This document shows, piece after piece, positions 23,584 to 31,688 of a stretch of 64,000 nt of DNA; within the stretch, counting starts at the first letter, position 1; the number at the start of each line of letters is the position of its first letter. A program made the translations under genes and the position numbers. A model generated the notes under the pieces. It was not told the DNA's origin and did not search any database. It saw only the letters and a program-made list of their open reading frames with translations. The DNA comes from Frankia alni ACN14a (lineage in GTDB: Bacteria; Actinomycetota; Actinomycetes; Frankiales; Frankiaceae): contig NC_008278.1 of the NCBI RefSeq assembly GCF_000058485.1, positions 1,730,962 to 1,794,961 on the forward strand, read 5' to 3'.

Positions 23584-25113
23584 ATGCCGTCAGCCGCCGC
23601 CGTGTCGCGAAGCCGCCCGGACCGTGCCCTGATCGGTGCGGGCGTCGGGCTGGCGGGGGTGCTCGCCACGCAGCTCGCCGTCCGCGCGGTCCCCGGCTAC
23701 CTGCCCGGCCGGGCCGGTGTGTTGCCCGGGGTGCTGGTGTGGTGGGTCCTCGGAATCGCGACGGCCGCGTCACTGGTGCGGACGGCGAACCGGCGGGCCG
23801 CCGCCGGCATGCTGCTGGCCGGGATCCTCGCCGTGCACGCGGTCGCGGCGACCGGACCGCCCCAGCTCTCCGACGACCTGTACCGCTACGCCTGGGACGG
23901 CCGGGTGCAGGCCGCCGGCGTCGACCCCTACCGCTACGGCCCCCTGGACCCGCACCTGGCCGGGCTGCGCGACCAGTGGCTGTTCCCCGATGCCGCCGGC
24001 TGCGCGGCGATCGAGCGGGGCCCGCACTGCATCCGCCTCAACTACCCGCGGGCGCACACCATCTACCCGCCGGTGGCGCAGGCGTACTTCACCGCCGTGC
24101 ACTACCTGCCCGGCCCGCCGCGGGAGCACAAGCTCCAGCTCTACGGCTCGCTGCTGTCGCTGGCGTTGACCGGTCTGGTGATGCGGATGCTCACCACCCG
24201 CGGTCGGGATCCCCGGTACGCGGCGTTCTACGCGCTGTCGCCCCTCGCCGGCCTGGAGGTCGGCTCGGACGCGCACGTCGACGTCCTCGGGGCCCTGCTC
24301 GCGCTGGCCGGCCTCGCCGTGCTCACCCGCCGCTCCGCCCGCCCGCCGGCGGCACCCTCGTCCTCGCCGCAGCCGTCCTCGCCGCAGCCGTCCTCGCCGC
24401 AGCCGGCGTCGCCGTCACGGTGGCGGGCGGCGGCGGCCGGGGCGCTGCTCGGCGCCGCGGTGGCGGTGAAGCTGTACCCGGCGCTGCTGCTGCCGGCCGC
24501 CGCCCGGCGTCGCCCGGTGGCGCTGGTCGGTGCCGCGGCCGGGGTCGTCGGGCTGGCGTATCTGCCGCACCTGCTCGCCGTCGGCACCGGCGTGCTCGGC
24601 TTCCTCCCGCAGTACCTCGACGTCGAGGGCTACGGCCAGGGCGCGCGGTTCCTGCTGCTCGTCGGCGTGCTGCACCTCGGCGGGTCGGCCGCGAAGGCGG
24701 TGGCGGTGGCGGTGCTCGCGGCGGTGACGGTGGCGGTGTGGCGTACCGACCCCGACCGGGTGCCCCCCGAACGGGCCGCACTGTGGACGGTGGGTGCGGC
24801 GTTCCTCGTCGCCACGCCGGTGCAGCCCTGGTATGGCGTGCTGCTGGCGGCGCTCGCCGTCGTCGCCGGGCGGCTGGAGTGGCTCGCCGTGGCCGCCGCC
24901 GCCCATCCCGTCTACCTCTCGCTGTTCACCGATCTACCCGGCGATGCCTGGACCTTGCGGGTGACCTCCTACGCGATGGCCGCCGCGATCGTCCTCGCCG
25001 CGACCGGCCTGCGTCACCGACTCACCGTCCCCGGCCGCCAGGTGGACCGGGACGCGGAACCGACGCTCCTCGCCCTGCCGCTGGATTCTGGAGTGAGGGC
25101 TCCAGAGAGGTAG
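23584..25113 (+). CDS. GT87-type polyprenol-phosphate-dependent mannosyltransferase-like protein
   Basis: A 509-residue polytopic membrane protein with about ten helices. LSDDLYRYAWDGRVQAAGVD, an early loop with paired acidic residues, is the catalytic-type signature of GT-C mannosyltransferases, and NYPRAHTIYPPVAQAYF is the GT87 substrate loop. A Ser/Pro/Gln run (SSPQP repeats, 15-bp unit) sits in a cytoplasmic loop around residues 258-280. Such enzymes add mannose from polyprenol-phosphate-mannose to lipoglycans or glycans on the outer face. The GT2 and epimerase genes nearby could supply the donor. It is divergent from the molybdoenzyme and is followed after 9 bp by a TetR gene. Confidence 0.85.
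   Translation: MPSAAAVSRSRPDRALIGAGVGLAGVLATQLAVRAVPGYLPGRAGVLPGVLVWWVLGIATAASLVRTANRRAAAGMLLAGILAVHAVAATGPPQLSDDLYRYAWDGRVQAAGVDPYRYGPLDPHLAGLRDQWLFPDAAGCAAIERGPHCIRLNYPRAHTIYPPVAQAYFTAVHYLPGPPREHKLQLYGSLLSLALTGLVMRMLTTRGRDPRYAAFYALSPLAGLEVGSDAHVDVLGALLALAGLAVLTRRSARPPAAPSSSPQPSSPQPSSPQPASPSRWRAAAAGALLGAAVAVKLYPALLLPAAARRRPVALVGAAAGVVGLAYLPHLLAVGTGVLGFLPQYLDVEGYGQGARFLLLVGVLHLGGSAAKAVAVAVLAAVTVAVWRTDPDRVPPERAALWTVGAAFLVATPVQPWYGVLLAALAVVAGRLEWLAVAAAAHPVYLSLFTDLPGDAWTLRVTSYAMAAAIVLAATGLRHRLTVPGRQVDRDAEPTLLALPLDSGVRAPER
24361..24405. repeat. 15-bp minisatellite, three copies, in GT87 gene
   Basis: TCCTCGCCGCAGCCG at 24361-24375, 24376-24390 and 24391-24405, encoding SSPQP in a predicted loop. 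Confidence 0.9.
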
Positions 25114-25122
25114 GGTTCGTCG

Positions 25123-25848
25123 ATGAACCCACCCGTCCCCGGCGGTGCCGGCGGTGCCGGCGGCCAGGACGGTCGCCGGATCACCCGCAAGGGCCAGGCC
25201 ACCCGGGCGCGGATCGTCGCGGCCGCCGCCGAGCTCATGTACGCCCGGGGCGTCGCCGGCACCAGCACCGAGGACGTCCGCGTCGCCGCCTCGGTGAGCA
25301 GCTCGCAGCTCTACCACTACTTCGAGGACAAGAACGCGCTGGTCCGCGCCGTGGTCGCCTACCAGACCGAGGCCGTGCTCGCCTTCCAGCAGCCGCTGTT
25401 CAGCCGGCTGGACAGCCTGGCGGGGCTGGCGGCCTGGGCGGACACGCTCGTCGACTTTCACCTCGGTCTGCATCTGCGCGGCGGCTGCCCGCTGGGGTCG
25501 CTGGCCAGCGAGCTCGCCGATGCGGATCCGGTCGCCCGCGAGGCCCTGGCGGCGGCGTTCGCCCGCTGGGAGGCCGCCATCCGGGAGGGTCTGGCGGCCA
25601 TGCGCGCCCGGGGCGAGCTGCGGGACGAGGCGGATCCGGACCGTCTCGCCCTCACCCTGCTCGCCGCGGTGCAGGGCGGTCTGCTGCTCGCCCGGACCCG
25701 CCGCGAGGTGGCGCCGCTGCGGGTCGCTCTCGACACCGTGCTGGACCACATCCGCTCCCTCGTTTCCGACGTCGTCCGTCCGTATCCGGTCGGGTCGGCC
25801 TCGGTCGTGGTGACCTCCGGCGTCCCGGTTCGGGTCGAACGGCACTGA
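25123..25848 (+). CDS. TetR-family regulator
   Basis: A 241-residue repressor. The N-terminal HTH (about residues 24-70) reads RIVAAAAELMYARGVAGTST then VAASVSSSQLYHYFEDKNAL, the canonical TetR recognition helix. The C-terminal ligand domain has DFHLGLHLRGGCPLGSLASE, the pattern of the TetR_C group linked to small aromatic or electrophile stress (a Cys in GGCPLG is conserved in this group). The start ATG 25123 is 9 bp after the GT87 stop, so they may be cotranscribed. A GGCTGG-AG-CCAGCC palindrome follows at 25871-25884, in front of the next gene. Confidence 0.9.
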   Translation: MNPPVPGGAGGAGGQDGRRITRKGQATRARIVAAAAELMYARGVAGTSTEDVRVAASVSSSQLYHYFEDKNALVRAVVAYQTEAVLAFQQPLFSRLDSLAGLAAWADTLVDFHLGLHLRGGCPLGSLASELADADPVAREALAAAFARWEAAIREGLAAMRARGELRDEADPDRLALTLLAAVQGGLLLARTRREVAPLRVALDTVLDHIRSLVSDVVRPYPVGSASVVVTSGVPVRVERH

Positions 25849-25932
25849 CCTGGGCGTTGTTCATGCCGGAGGCTGGAGCCAGCCAACAGCCGAACACGAC
25901 TGCGCACAGGCGCGCAGGGCGGAGGAGGAGCA

Positions 25933-26733
25933 ATGGCCGGTGTGCGGTTTCCCCGTCACAAGCCCGTCACGGTGCCCCGCGAGATGACCATCGTCGAGGC
26001 CGCCCGGTGGATGGACGTGCAGGGGGTGGGATCACTGCTGGTCATGGACGGCGAGGACCTCGTCGGGATCGTCACCGATCGGGACCTGGCGCTGCGGTCG
26101 CTGCGGCGGCGCATCCCCTTCGACGGCCGGGTCGAGGCCGTGATGACCCGCGGCGTCGTCACCCTGGACGTGGACGCCGACCCCGCCGACGTGGTCCGCA
26201 TGTTTCGCGAGCACACCGTCCGGCGACTGCCGCTCACCGACAACGGCCGGGTGGTCGGCCTGATCGCGCTCGACGATGTCGTCGCGGCCCCGGCGTTCGC
26301 CGCGGTGCCGGCCGGTCGGGCCGCCGGTGGCTCCGGAATGGGCGCGCCCACGCCGGTCGCCGCGGCCGGCCCTGAGCCGACCGCCGAACTCGCGGACCTG
26401 CCGGGACTGGCCGATCTCGCCGCGGCGGTGGCCGCCGAGACCCCGCGCTCCCTGCACGAGGGCGGGCTGCCCGGCCCGAAGACCGTCACCTGGCTACCCG
26501 AGCCCCGGCTCGGCCGCTGGCGGGCAGCCGTCGGCGACCGGCTGGTCGTGTCGCCGCCCAACCCCGGCCGGCCGCCGTGCGGCGGGGAGATCCTGGAGGT
26601 CCACTCGCCTGCCGGTGACCCGCCCTACCTGGTCCGATGGGGCGACGGCGGCCACGCCACCTTTGTCTACCCTGGCCCGGACGCCGAGGTGCAGCCTCTG
26701 GGCGGCAACGCCGGGCCGGTGGCCCCGGTCTGA
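25933..26733 (+). CDS. CBS-pair protein fused to DUF1918
   Basis: A 266-residue protein with a strong ribosome binding site (GGAGGAGGAG). Residues about 5-120 form two CBS motifs (MTIVEAARWMDVQGVGSLLV ... GIVTDRDLALR; VVTLDVDADPADVVRMFREH ... GLIALDDVV), which usually sense adenosine nucleotides. After an Ala/Pro linker, residues about 200-260 match DUF1918: VGDRLVVSPP, GGEILEVHSP and DPPYLVRWGDGGHATFVYPG. DUF1918 is normally a stand-alone small protein of unknown role, so the fusion suggests an adenylate-controlled function. Confidence 0.88.
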   Translation: MAGVRFPRHKPVTVPREMTIVEAARWMDVQGVGSLLVMDGEDLVGIVTDRDLALRSLRRRIPFDGRVEAVMTRGVVTLDVDADPADVVRMFREHTVRRLPLTDNGRVVGLIALDDVVAAPAFAAVPAGRAAGGSGMGAPTPVAAAGPEPTAELADLPGLADLAAAVAAETPRSLHEGGLPGPKTVTWLPEPRLGRWRAAVGDRLVVSPPNPGRPPCGGEILEVHSPAGDPPYLVRWGDGGHATFVYPGPDAEVQPLGGNAGPVAPV

Positions 26734-26818
26734 CGGCTCGAGCCCGGCGTCCCCCAGCCGGCGCTCCCCAGCGTCGCAGCGGCCTCGGCTCGGCGGCGGG
26801 CGTCTGGCCGGGGCGCGC

Positions 26819-26883
26819 GTCTGGCCTTCGGGTCTGGCCATCGCGTCTGGCCATCGGGTCTGGCCATCGCGTCTGGCCATCGG
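26819..26883. repeat. 13-bp tandem repeat, five copies, upstream of alcohol dehydrogenase
   Basis: Units GTCTGGCC(A/T)TCG(C/G) at 26819, 26832, 26845, 26858 and 26871, all exactly 13 bp. The unit is not a multiple of three and lies between genes, ending 11 bp before the ATG of the dehydrogenase, so it lies in the leader or promoter. Confidence 0.85.
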
Positions 26884-26893
26884 TGGGACGAGG

Positions 26894-27988
26894 ATGGGCT
26901 TGGTGCTCGCGAGGGCCGCGGGCCAGGGCGAGGGGGGCTCGTTGCGCGCGCTGCGGATGACCCGTCACCAGTCGGCTCCCGAGCTCGTCGAGGTGCCCGA
27001 CCCCGTCCCCGGGCCGGGTCAGGTGCGGCTGCGGGTGGCCGCCGCCGGTGCCTGCCACAGCGACCTGCACCTGATGGAATGGCCGGCGGAGCAGATGGTC
27101 GGGCAGGGTCTGCGCCTGCCGTTCACCCTCGGCCACGAGTCCGCCGGCTGGGTCGACGCCGTGGGCGCCGGGGTCAGCGCGGTGCGGGTGGGTGACGCCT
27201 GCGCCGTCTACGGGCCCTGGGGCTGCGGGCACTGCCGAGCGTGCGCCCGCGGCGCCGAACAGTACTGCGAGGTCACCCACGGGATGGGTGGCCCGGGCCT
27301 CGGTGGGGACGGCGGTATGGCCGAGTACCTGCTCGTCGACGACGTGCGCCACCTCGTCCCGCTCGGCGACCTCGACCCGGTGGCCGCCGCGCCGCTCACC
27401 GACGCCGGGCTCACCCCGTATCACGCGATCCGCAAGGCGCTGCCGCTGCTCGGGCCGGGCTCGACCGCGGTGGTGATCGGGGCCGGCGGCCTCGGTCACC
27501 TCGGCATCCAGATCCTGCGGGCGATCACCTCGGCCCGCGTCGTCGCCGTCGACGTCGCCCCGGGCAAGCTCGTCCAGGCGCTGGCTCTCGGCGCGCACGC
27601 GGCGGTGCCGGCGGGCGAGGACGCGGCCGCCGCGATCCGGGCGCAGACCGTCGGCGGACTGGGCGCGCAGGCCGTGTTCGACATGGTCGGCAGCGCCGCG
27701 ACGATGGCCACCGCCGCGGCTGCCGTCGGGGCCGAGGGACGGATCACCGTCGTGGGCCTGGCCGGCGGGGCGCTGCCGTTCCGGTTCGGGACGGTGCCGT
27801 TCGACGTTGACGTCTCGCTGCCGTACTGGGGCACCCGCGGCGAACTGTTCGAGGTCCTCGACCTCGCCCGCGCCGGCCTGATCCGCGCCCACGTCGAGAC
27901 CGTCCCGCTGGCCGGCATGCCCGCCGCCTACGACCGCCTGCGCGCGGGCGACGTCTCCGGCCGCATCGTCATGGTCCCCTCGGCCTGA
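26894..27988 (+). CDS. Zinc-dependent NAD(P) alcohol dehydrogenase
   Basis: A 364-residue medium-chain dehydrogenase. Catalytic zinc ligands: C in GACHSDLHL, H-E in LGHESAGWV. Structural zinc cysteines: GCGHCRACARGAEQYC. The NAD(P) fold reads AVVIGAGGLGHLGIQILRAI. ATG 26894 gives 16 residues before the usual family start; TTG 26942 (LRALRMTRHQSAPELVEVP), preceded by a GAGGGGGG stretch, may be the true start. It oxidises alcohols or reduces aldehydes/ketones with broad or unknown specificity. A 13-bp tandem repeat lies immediately upstream. Confidence 0.9.
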   Translation: MGLVLARAAGQGEGGSLRALRMTRHQSAPELVEVPDPVPGPGQVRLRVAAAGACHSDLHLMEWPAEQMVGQGLRLPFTLGHESAGWVDAVGAGVSAVRVGDACAVYGPWGCGHCRACARGAEQYCEVTHGMGGPGLGGDGGMAEYLLVDDVRHLVPLGDLDPVAAAPLTDAGLTPYHAIRKALPLLGPGSTAVVIGAGGLGHLGIQILRAITSARVVAVDVAPGKLVQALALGAHAAVPAGEDAAAAIRAQTVGGLGAQAVFDMVGSAATMATAAAAVGAEGRITVVGLAGGALPFRFGTVPFDVDVSLPYWGTRGELFEVLDLARAGLIRAHVETVPLAGMPAAYDRLRAGDVSGRIVMVPSA

Positions 27989-28306
27989 GCGGGACGTGGC
28001 GGGCCCGGGTTCAGGTCACGGGGTTGATTCCAGCGATCGCCTGCGCGCGAGCTCGTTCTGACCGAAGCCGAACCCTCGATGCTCGGGACGAGCGCGCACA
28101 TCGTGGGCGTGGCGCGCAGGCCGTCGGGGCTCGATGTCTGCTTCGCGCAGGTGAGTGCACCTGTGGGTGGGGTGACGGGCCGGGCGATCCGGACGTGAGG
28201 TGTCCGTTCTGCGTAATCGGCAATACCCCGCGTGGTGACGAAGGCTGCGGTGGTGGACAATTCACTCACGTTAGGTCGTCGATCGGACCGGGCAGGGGAT
28301 GAGCGG
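27989..28306. other. 318-bp region between dehydrogenase and DUF574 gene
   Basis: Frames here are short and unlike proteins. One minus frame ends with an RDLNPGP-type string, which is common in spurious calls, and no tRNA cloverleaf can be drawn. Presumably it holds the promoter and leader of the DUF574 gene. Confidence 0.4.
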
Positions 28307-29128
28307 ATGATGGATGAAACGCCCGGGTGGGCCGCGGGTGTCGACGTCGATCGGCCGAGCGCCGCGCGGATGTACGACTACGCGCTCGGCGGGTCGCACA
28401 ACTTCGCCGCGGACCGGGAGGCCACCCAGGCGGTGATCGCCGCGTTCCCGGACGGCCCGCTGGTGGCGCGGTCGAACCGGCTGTTCCTGCACCGGGCGGT
28501 CCGCTTCCTCACCGCCGAGGCGGGGATCACCCAGTTCCTCGACCTCGGCTCGGGCGTGCCGACCGTCGGCAACGTGCACGAGGTCGCCCAGGGGATCAAC
28601 CCGCAGGCGCGGGTCGTCTACGTGGACATCGACCCGGTGGCGGTCGTCCACTCCCGGATGCTGCTCGCCGACAACCCGCTGGCCACGGTGCTGCAGGCGG
28701 ACATCCGCGAGCCGGCCTCCATCCTCGGGTCGAGCGAGGTCACCGGGCTGCTCGACCTCTCCCGGCCGGTCGCGGTGCTGATGGTCACCGTGCTGCACTT
28801 CGTCGCCGACGGCGACGACCCGGCCGGGATCATCGAAGCCTTCCGGGCGGCGACGGTGCCCGGCAGCTACCTGGCGGTGTCCCACGTGACCGCCGACGAG
28901 CGGGCCGAGCAGGTGCACGGCGCGGGCAAGGTGTACGAGTCGACGCCGACCGGGGTCACCCCGCGGTCCCGGGCGACGATCGCCGCCCTGCTCGCCGGCT
29001 ACGACCTGGTCGAGCCGGGGCTGGTCTACCTGCCGTCCTGGCGGCCGGACGAGGCGCACGGCGGGCGCGACCCGCTGGCCGCCGATCCGAGCCGGGCCGT
29101 GGCGCTGGCCGCCGTCGGCCGTCGGTAG
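28307..29128 (+). CDS. DUF574 (PF04672) SAM-dependent methyltransferase
   Basis: A 273-residue member of the actinobacterial DUF574 family. Landmarks: DRPSAARMYDYALGGSHNFA at the N-terminus, motif I FLDLGSGVPTVGNVHEVAQ, VVYVDIDPVAVVHSRMLL (acidic loop) and VLMVTVLHFVADGDDP. ATG 28307 is supported by GGCAGGGG upstream. The target is unknown; actinomycetes carry many paralogues, often next to regulatory genes. It is followed after 14 bp by a GGDEF/EAL protein, which suggests a shared transcript. Confidence 0.9.
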   Translation: MMDETPGWAAGVDVDRPSAARMYDYALGGSHNFAADREATQAVIAAFPDGPLVARSNRLFLHRAVRFLTAEAGITQFLDLGSGVPTVGNVHEVAQGINPQARVVYVDIDPVAVVHSRMLLADNPLATVLQADIREPASILGSSEVTGLLDLSRPVAVLMVTVLHFVADGDDPAGIIEAFRAATVPGSYLAVSHVTADERAEQVHGAGKVYESTPTGVTPRSRATIAALLAGYDLVEPGLVYLPSWRPDEAHGGRDPLAADPSRAVALAAVGRR

Positions 29129-29142
29129 TCCATCCGACAGGC

Positions 29143-31587
29143 GTGGAGAAGAGGTACCTGTCCCCGGCTGCCCGCAGCCGCGGGGTGGTGCGTTTCGCGC
29201 GGGTGTGGGCGCGTGCCATCGTCGGTGCGAGCTACCCGGCCACCGGCCTGCTCGCCGTGGAGGAGCGGCTGCTCGGCCTGACCGAGCGGCTCGTCGATGC
29301 CCTGCTCGACGAGCCCTGGGCTCACGAGCCGCCCACTGATGAGCCGCCCACTGACGAGCCGTTCGCTGACGAGCCGTTCGCTCAGGAGCCGTTCGCTGAC
29401 GAACCGCTTGCCGGGGAGCCGGCCGCGGTCGGGGCCGCCATCGCGGACTACACCTTCGGCGCCGCGGACGCGCTGGCCGCCACGATCCGCGTCTGCGGCG
29501 CCCGGCTGCTTCCCGAGCTGGGCCTCGACGCGGATGGCGAGCTCACCGGCCGCGTCGCCGCCCTGCAGGGAGCCCTGGCGCACGGATACACCCGCGCCCT
29601 GCGCGAGCGAATCCTCGCCGGCCAGGACTCGATCCACCGCGCCGCCCACCTGGCCACCGACGCCCGGTTCCAGATGATCTTCAACGGGGCCGCGATCGGG
29701 ATCGTGCTCGCCGACGCCGCCGGGCGGATCGTCGACGCCAACGACGCCTTCCTGCAGATGCTCGCCGTCGCCCCGCACCGGGTGCACGGTCGGGCGCTGC
29801 ACGAGTTCGCGCATCCCGACGACGCCGCCGGTCTGCGCGACGCCCACGCTGCCCAGCGGCTCGCCGGACCGGCGCACCTGCGCACGGAGCTGCGCTTCGC
29901 CGGGCCCGTCGGCGCCACGGTGCGGGCCGAGCTGACCACCACCTGCCTGCGCCAGGCCGACGGACGTGGCGAGATCCAGCTCTCGATGATTGTGGACGTC
30001 ACCGAACGTCACCGGTTACAGGGCCGCTTACACCGGCAGGCCCGGCACGACCCGCTGACCGGGTTGCCCAACCGGACGGTGCTCGCCGAACGGGTCACCG
30101 AGTTGATGGCCGCCGAGCCGGACCGACGCCTCGGGCTGTGCTTCATCGACCTCGACGGGTTCAAGGCGGTCAACGACAGCCTCGGGCACGACGCCGGCGA
30201 CCGGCTGCTCGTCGCGGTCGCCGGGCGGCTCACCGCGGCGCTGCCCCCGGGCCAGCTGCTCGTCCGGATGGGTGGGGACGAGTTCGTCGTCCTCCTCGCC
30301 GACACGGCCGGCATCGACGACGTCACCGCCACCGCCCGCGCCGTGCTCGCGGCGCTGGCGGAGCCCGTCCGGGTCGGCGACCAGTCGTTGTCGATCGGCG
30401 CGAGCATGGGCCTGGTCGAGCGACCCGCGGCCGACGGCGACCTCGCCGATCTGCTGCGCGCCGCGGACATCACCCTGTACCAGGCGAAGGACGCCGGGCG
30501 GGGGCGGTGGGCCGTCTTCGACGCGGAGCGCAACGCGCGCCAGGTGACCCGGCACACCCTGTCGACGATGCTGCCCGGCGCCGTGGAGCGGGACCAGTTC
30601 ATCGTCGTCTACCAGCCGATCGTCACCCTCGGCGAACAGTCTGGCCGCGTTCGGGCCGGCTGGGCTGGAGTGGCCGGCGGGGCTGGGGTGGCCGGCGGGT
30701 CCGGCGGGTCCGGCTGGGCTGGCGGGGTGATGATCGGGGTGGAGGCGCTGGTCCGCTGGCGGCATCCCCGGTTCGGGCTGCTCGGTCCGGAGGCGTTCAT
30801 CGGCCTGGCCGAGGAGACGGGCCAGATCGTCCCGCTGGGCCGTCGGGTGCTGGAGCTGGCCTGCCGGCAGGCGGCCCGCTGGCGTGAGCTGCGTCCGGAC
30901 GGCGCGGGCGCGCCCTTTGTCAGCGTGAACCTCACCGCTCGCCAGACCCACGAGACCGACTTGGTCGACCAGGTCGGGCGAATCCTCGACGAGACCGGGC
31001 TGCCGCCCGAACTGCTCCAGCTCGAACTCACCGAGAGCGCGTTGATGGGCACGGCCGGCGAGCCTGCGCGGGCCCTGGACGGTCTCGCGGCGATGGGCGT
31101 GCGCATCGCCATCGACGACTTCGGCACCGGCTACTCCAACCTCGCCTACCTGCGCCGGCTGCCGGTGCACACGCTCAAGCTTGCCGGGCCGTTCGTCGAC
31201 GGCTTCGCCTCCGCGCGCGGGCACGACCCCGACGGCGAGAAGATCGTGCGGATGCTCGTCGAGCTCGCCCACTCGCTGCGCCTGACGGTGACGGCCGAGG
31301 GCGTCGAGACCGCCGCCCAGGCCGAGGGGCTGGGGCAGGTCGAATGCGACAGTGCCCAGGGCTACCTGTTCGCGCCGCCGCTGCCGCCCGGTGAGATCAC
31401 CCGCTGGCTGCGTGCCGCTCCCGCCGACGCACCGCCCGCCGACGCACCGCTCGGCGGTGCCCGGCCCGGCGGTGCCCGGCCCGGCGTCGACCCGCCCGCC
31501 GGGGGACGGCCCGCCGAGTCCTCGGCCGTCTCGGTGCTGCCTGTGCCGCGGGCCTGTGGTGCTCCTACCTCCGGATATGTCGGGTGA
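29143..31587 (+). CDS. PAS-GGDEF-EAL cyclic-di-GMP protein
   Basis: An 814-residue protein from GTG 29143 without membrane helices. An acidic DEP(P/F)(T/A) repeat covers residues about 62-95, a helical region follows, then PAS (about 170-290: FQMIFNGAAIGIVLADAAGR). The GGDEF domain has an intact motif starting G377 (VRMGGDEFVV) without an RxxD inhibitory site before it, so a diguanylate cyclase is plausible. The EAL domain starts at E534 (GVEALVRWRHP), with IDDFGTGYSNLAYLRR (D658, D659) intact. The LKID motif reads LKLA (K679, A681), losing a metal-site Asp needed in characterised phosphodiesterases. A Gly/Ala-rich insert precedes the EAL motif. Confidence 0.88.
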   Translation: MEKRYLSPAARSRGVVRFARVWARAIVGASYPATGLLAVEERLLGLTERLVDALLDEPWAHEPPTDEPPTDEPFADEPFAQEPFADEPLAGEPAAVGAAIADYTFGAADALAATIRVCGARLLPELGLDADGELTGRVAALQGALAHGYTRALRERILAGQDSIHRAAHLATDARFQMIFNGAAIGIVLADAAGRIVDANDAFLQMLAVAPHRVHGRALHEFAHPDDAAGLRDAHAAQRLAGPAHLRTELRFAGPVGATVRAELTTTCLRQADGRGEIQLSMIVDVTERHRLQGRLHRQARHDPLTGLPNRTVLAERVTELMAAEPDRRLGLCFIDLDGFKAVNDSLGHDAGDRLLVAVAGRLTAALPPGQLLVRMGGDEFVVLLADTAGIDDVTATARAVLAALAEPVRVGDQSLSIGASMGLVERPAADGDLADLLRAADITLYQAKDAGRGRWAVFDAERNARQVTRHTLSTMLPGAVERDQFIVVYQPIVTLGEQSGRVRAGWAGVAGGAGVAGGSGGSGWAGGVMIGVEALVRWRHPRFGLLGPEAFIGLAEETGQIVPLGRRVLELACRQAARWRELRPDGAGAPFVSVNLTARQTHETDLVDQVGRILDETGLPPELLQLELTESALMGTAGEPARALDGLAAMGVRIAIDDFGTGYSNLAYLRRLPVHTLKLAGPFVDGFASARGHDPDGEKIVRMLVELAHSLRLTVTAEGVETAAQAEGLGQVECDSAQGYLFAPPLPPGEITRWLRAAPADAPPADAPLGGARPGGARPGVDPPAGGRPAESSAVSVLPVPRACGAPTSGYVG

Positions 31588-31597
31588 GCAGACCCGC

Positions 31598-31640
31598 TTG
31601 ACTTGGCATGTGACCGCCCTAACATCGTTTACTACGTAAA
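31598..31640 (+). promoter_or_regulatory. Sigma-70-like promoter with overlapping inverted repeat
   Basis: TTGACT (31598-31603) and TAACAT (31620-31625) are separated by 16 bp. TTTAC-TAC-GTAAA (31628-31640) follows directly at the expected transcription start, a good place for a repressor. It is 49 bp before the acyl-CoA ligase ATG. No regulator gene is adjacent. Confidence 0.6.
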
Positions 31641-31688
31641 GGGCGCATTGCGGTCCGTGCCAGCGGGACGGTCGACAGGGAGGGTCAC

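Noticed and set aside
28000-28060. Possible tRNA T-arm (GGGTTCAGGTCACGGGG)
   Set aside because: No acceptor stem, anticodon arm or D-arm can be paired around it.
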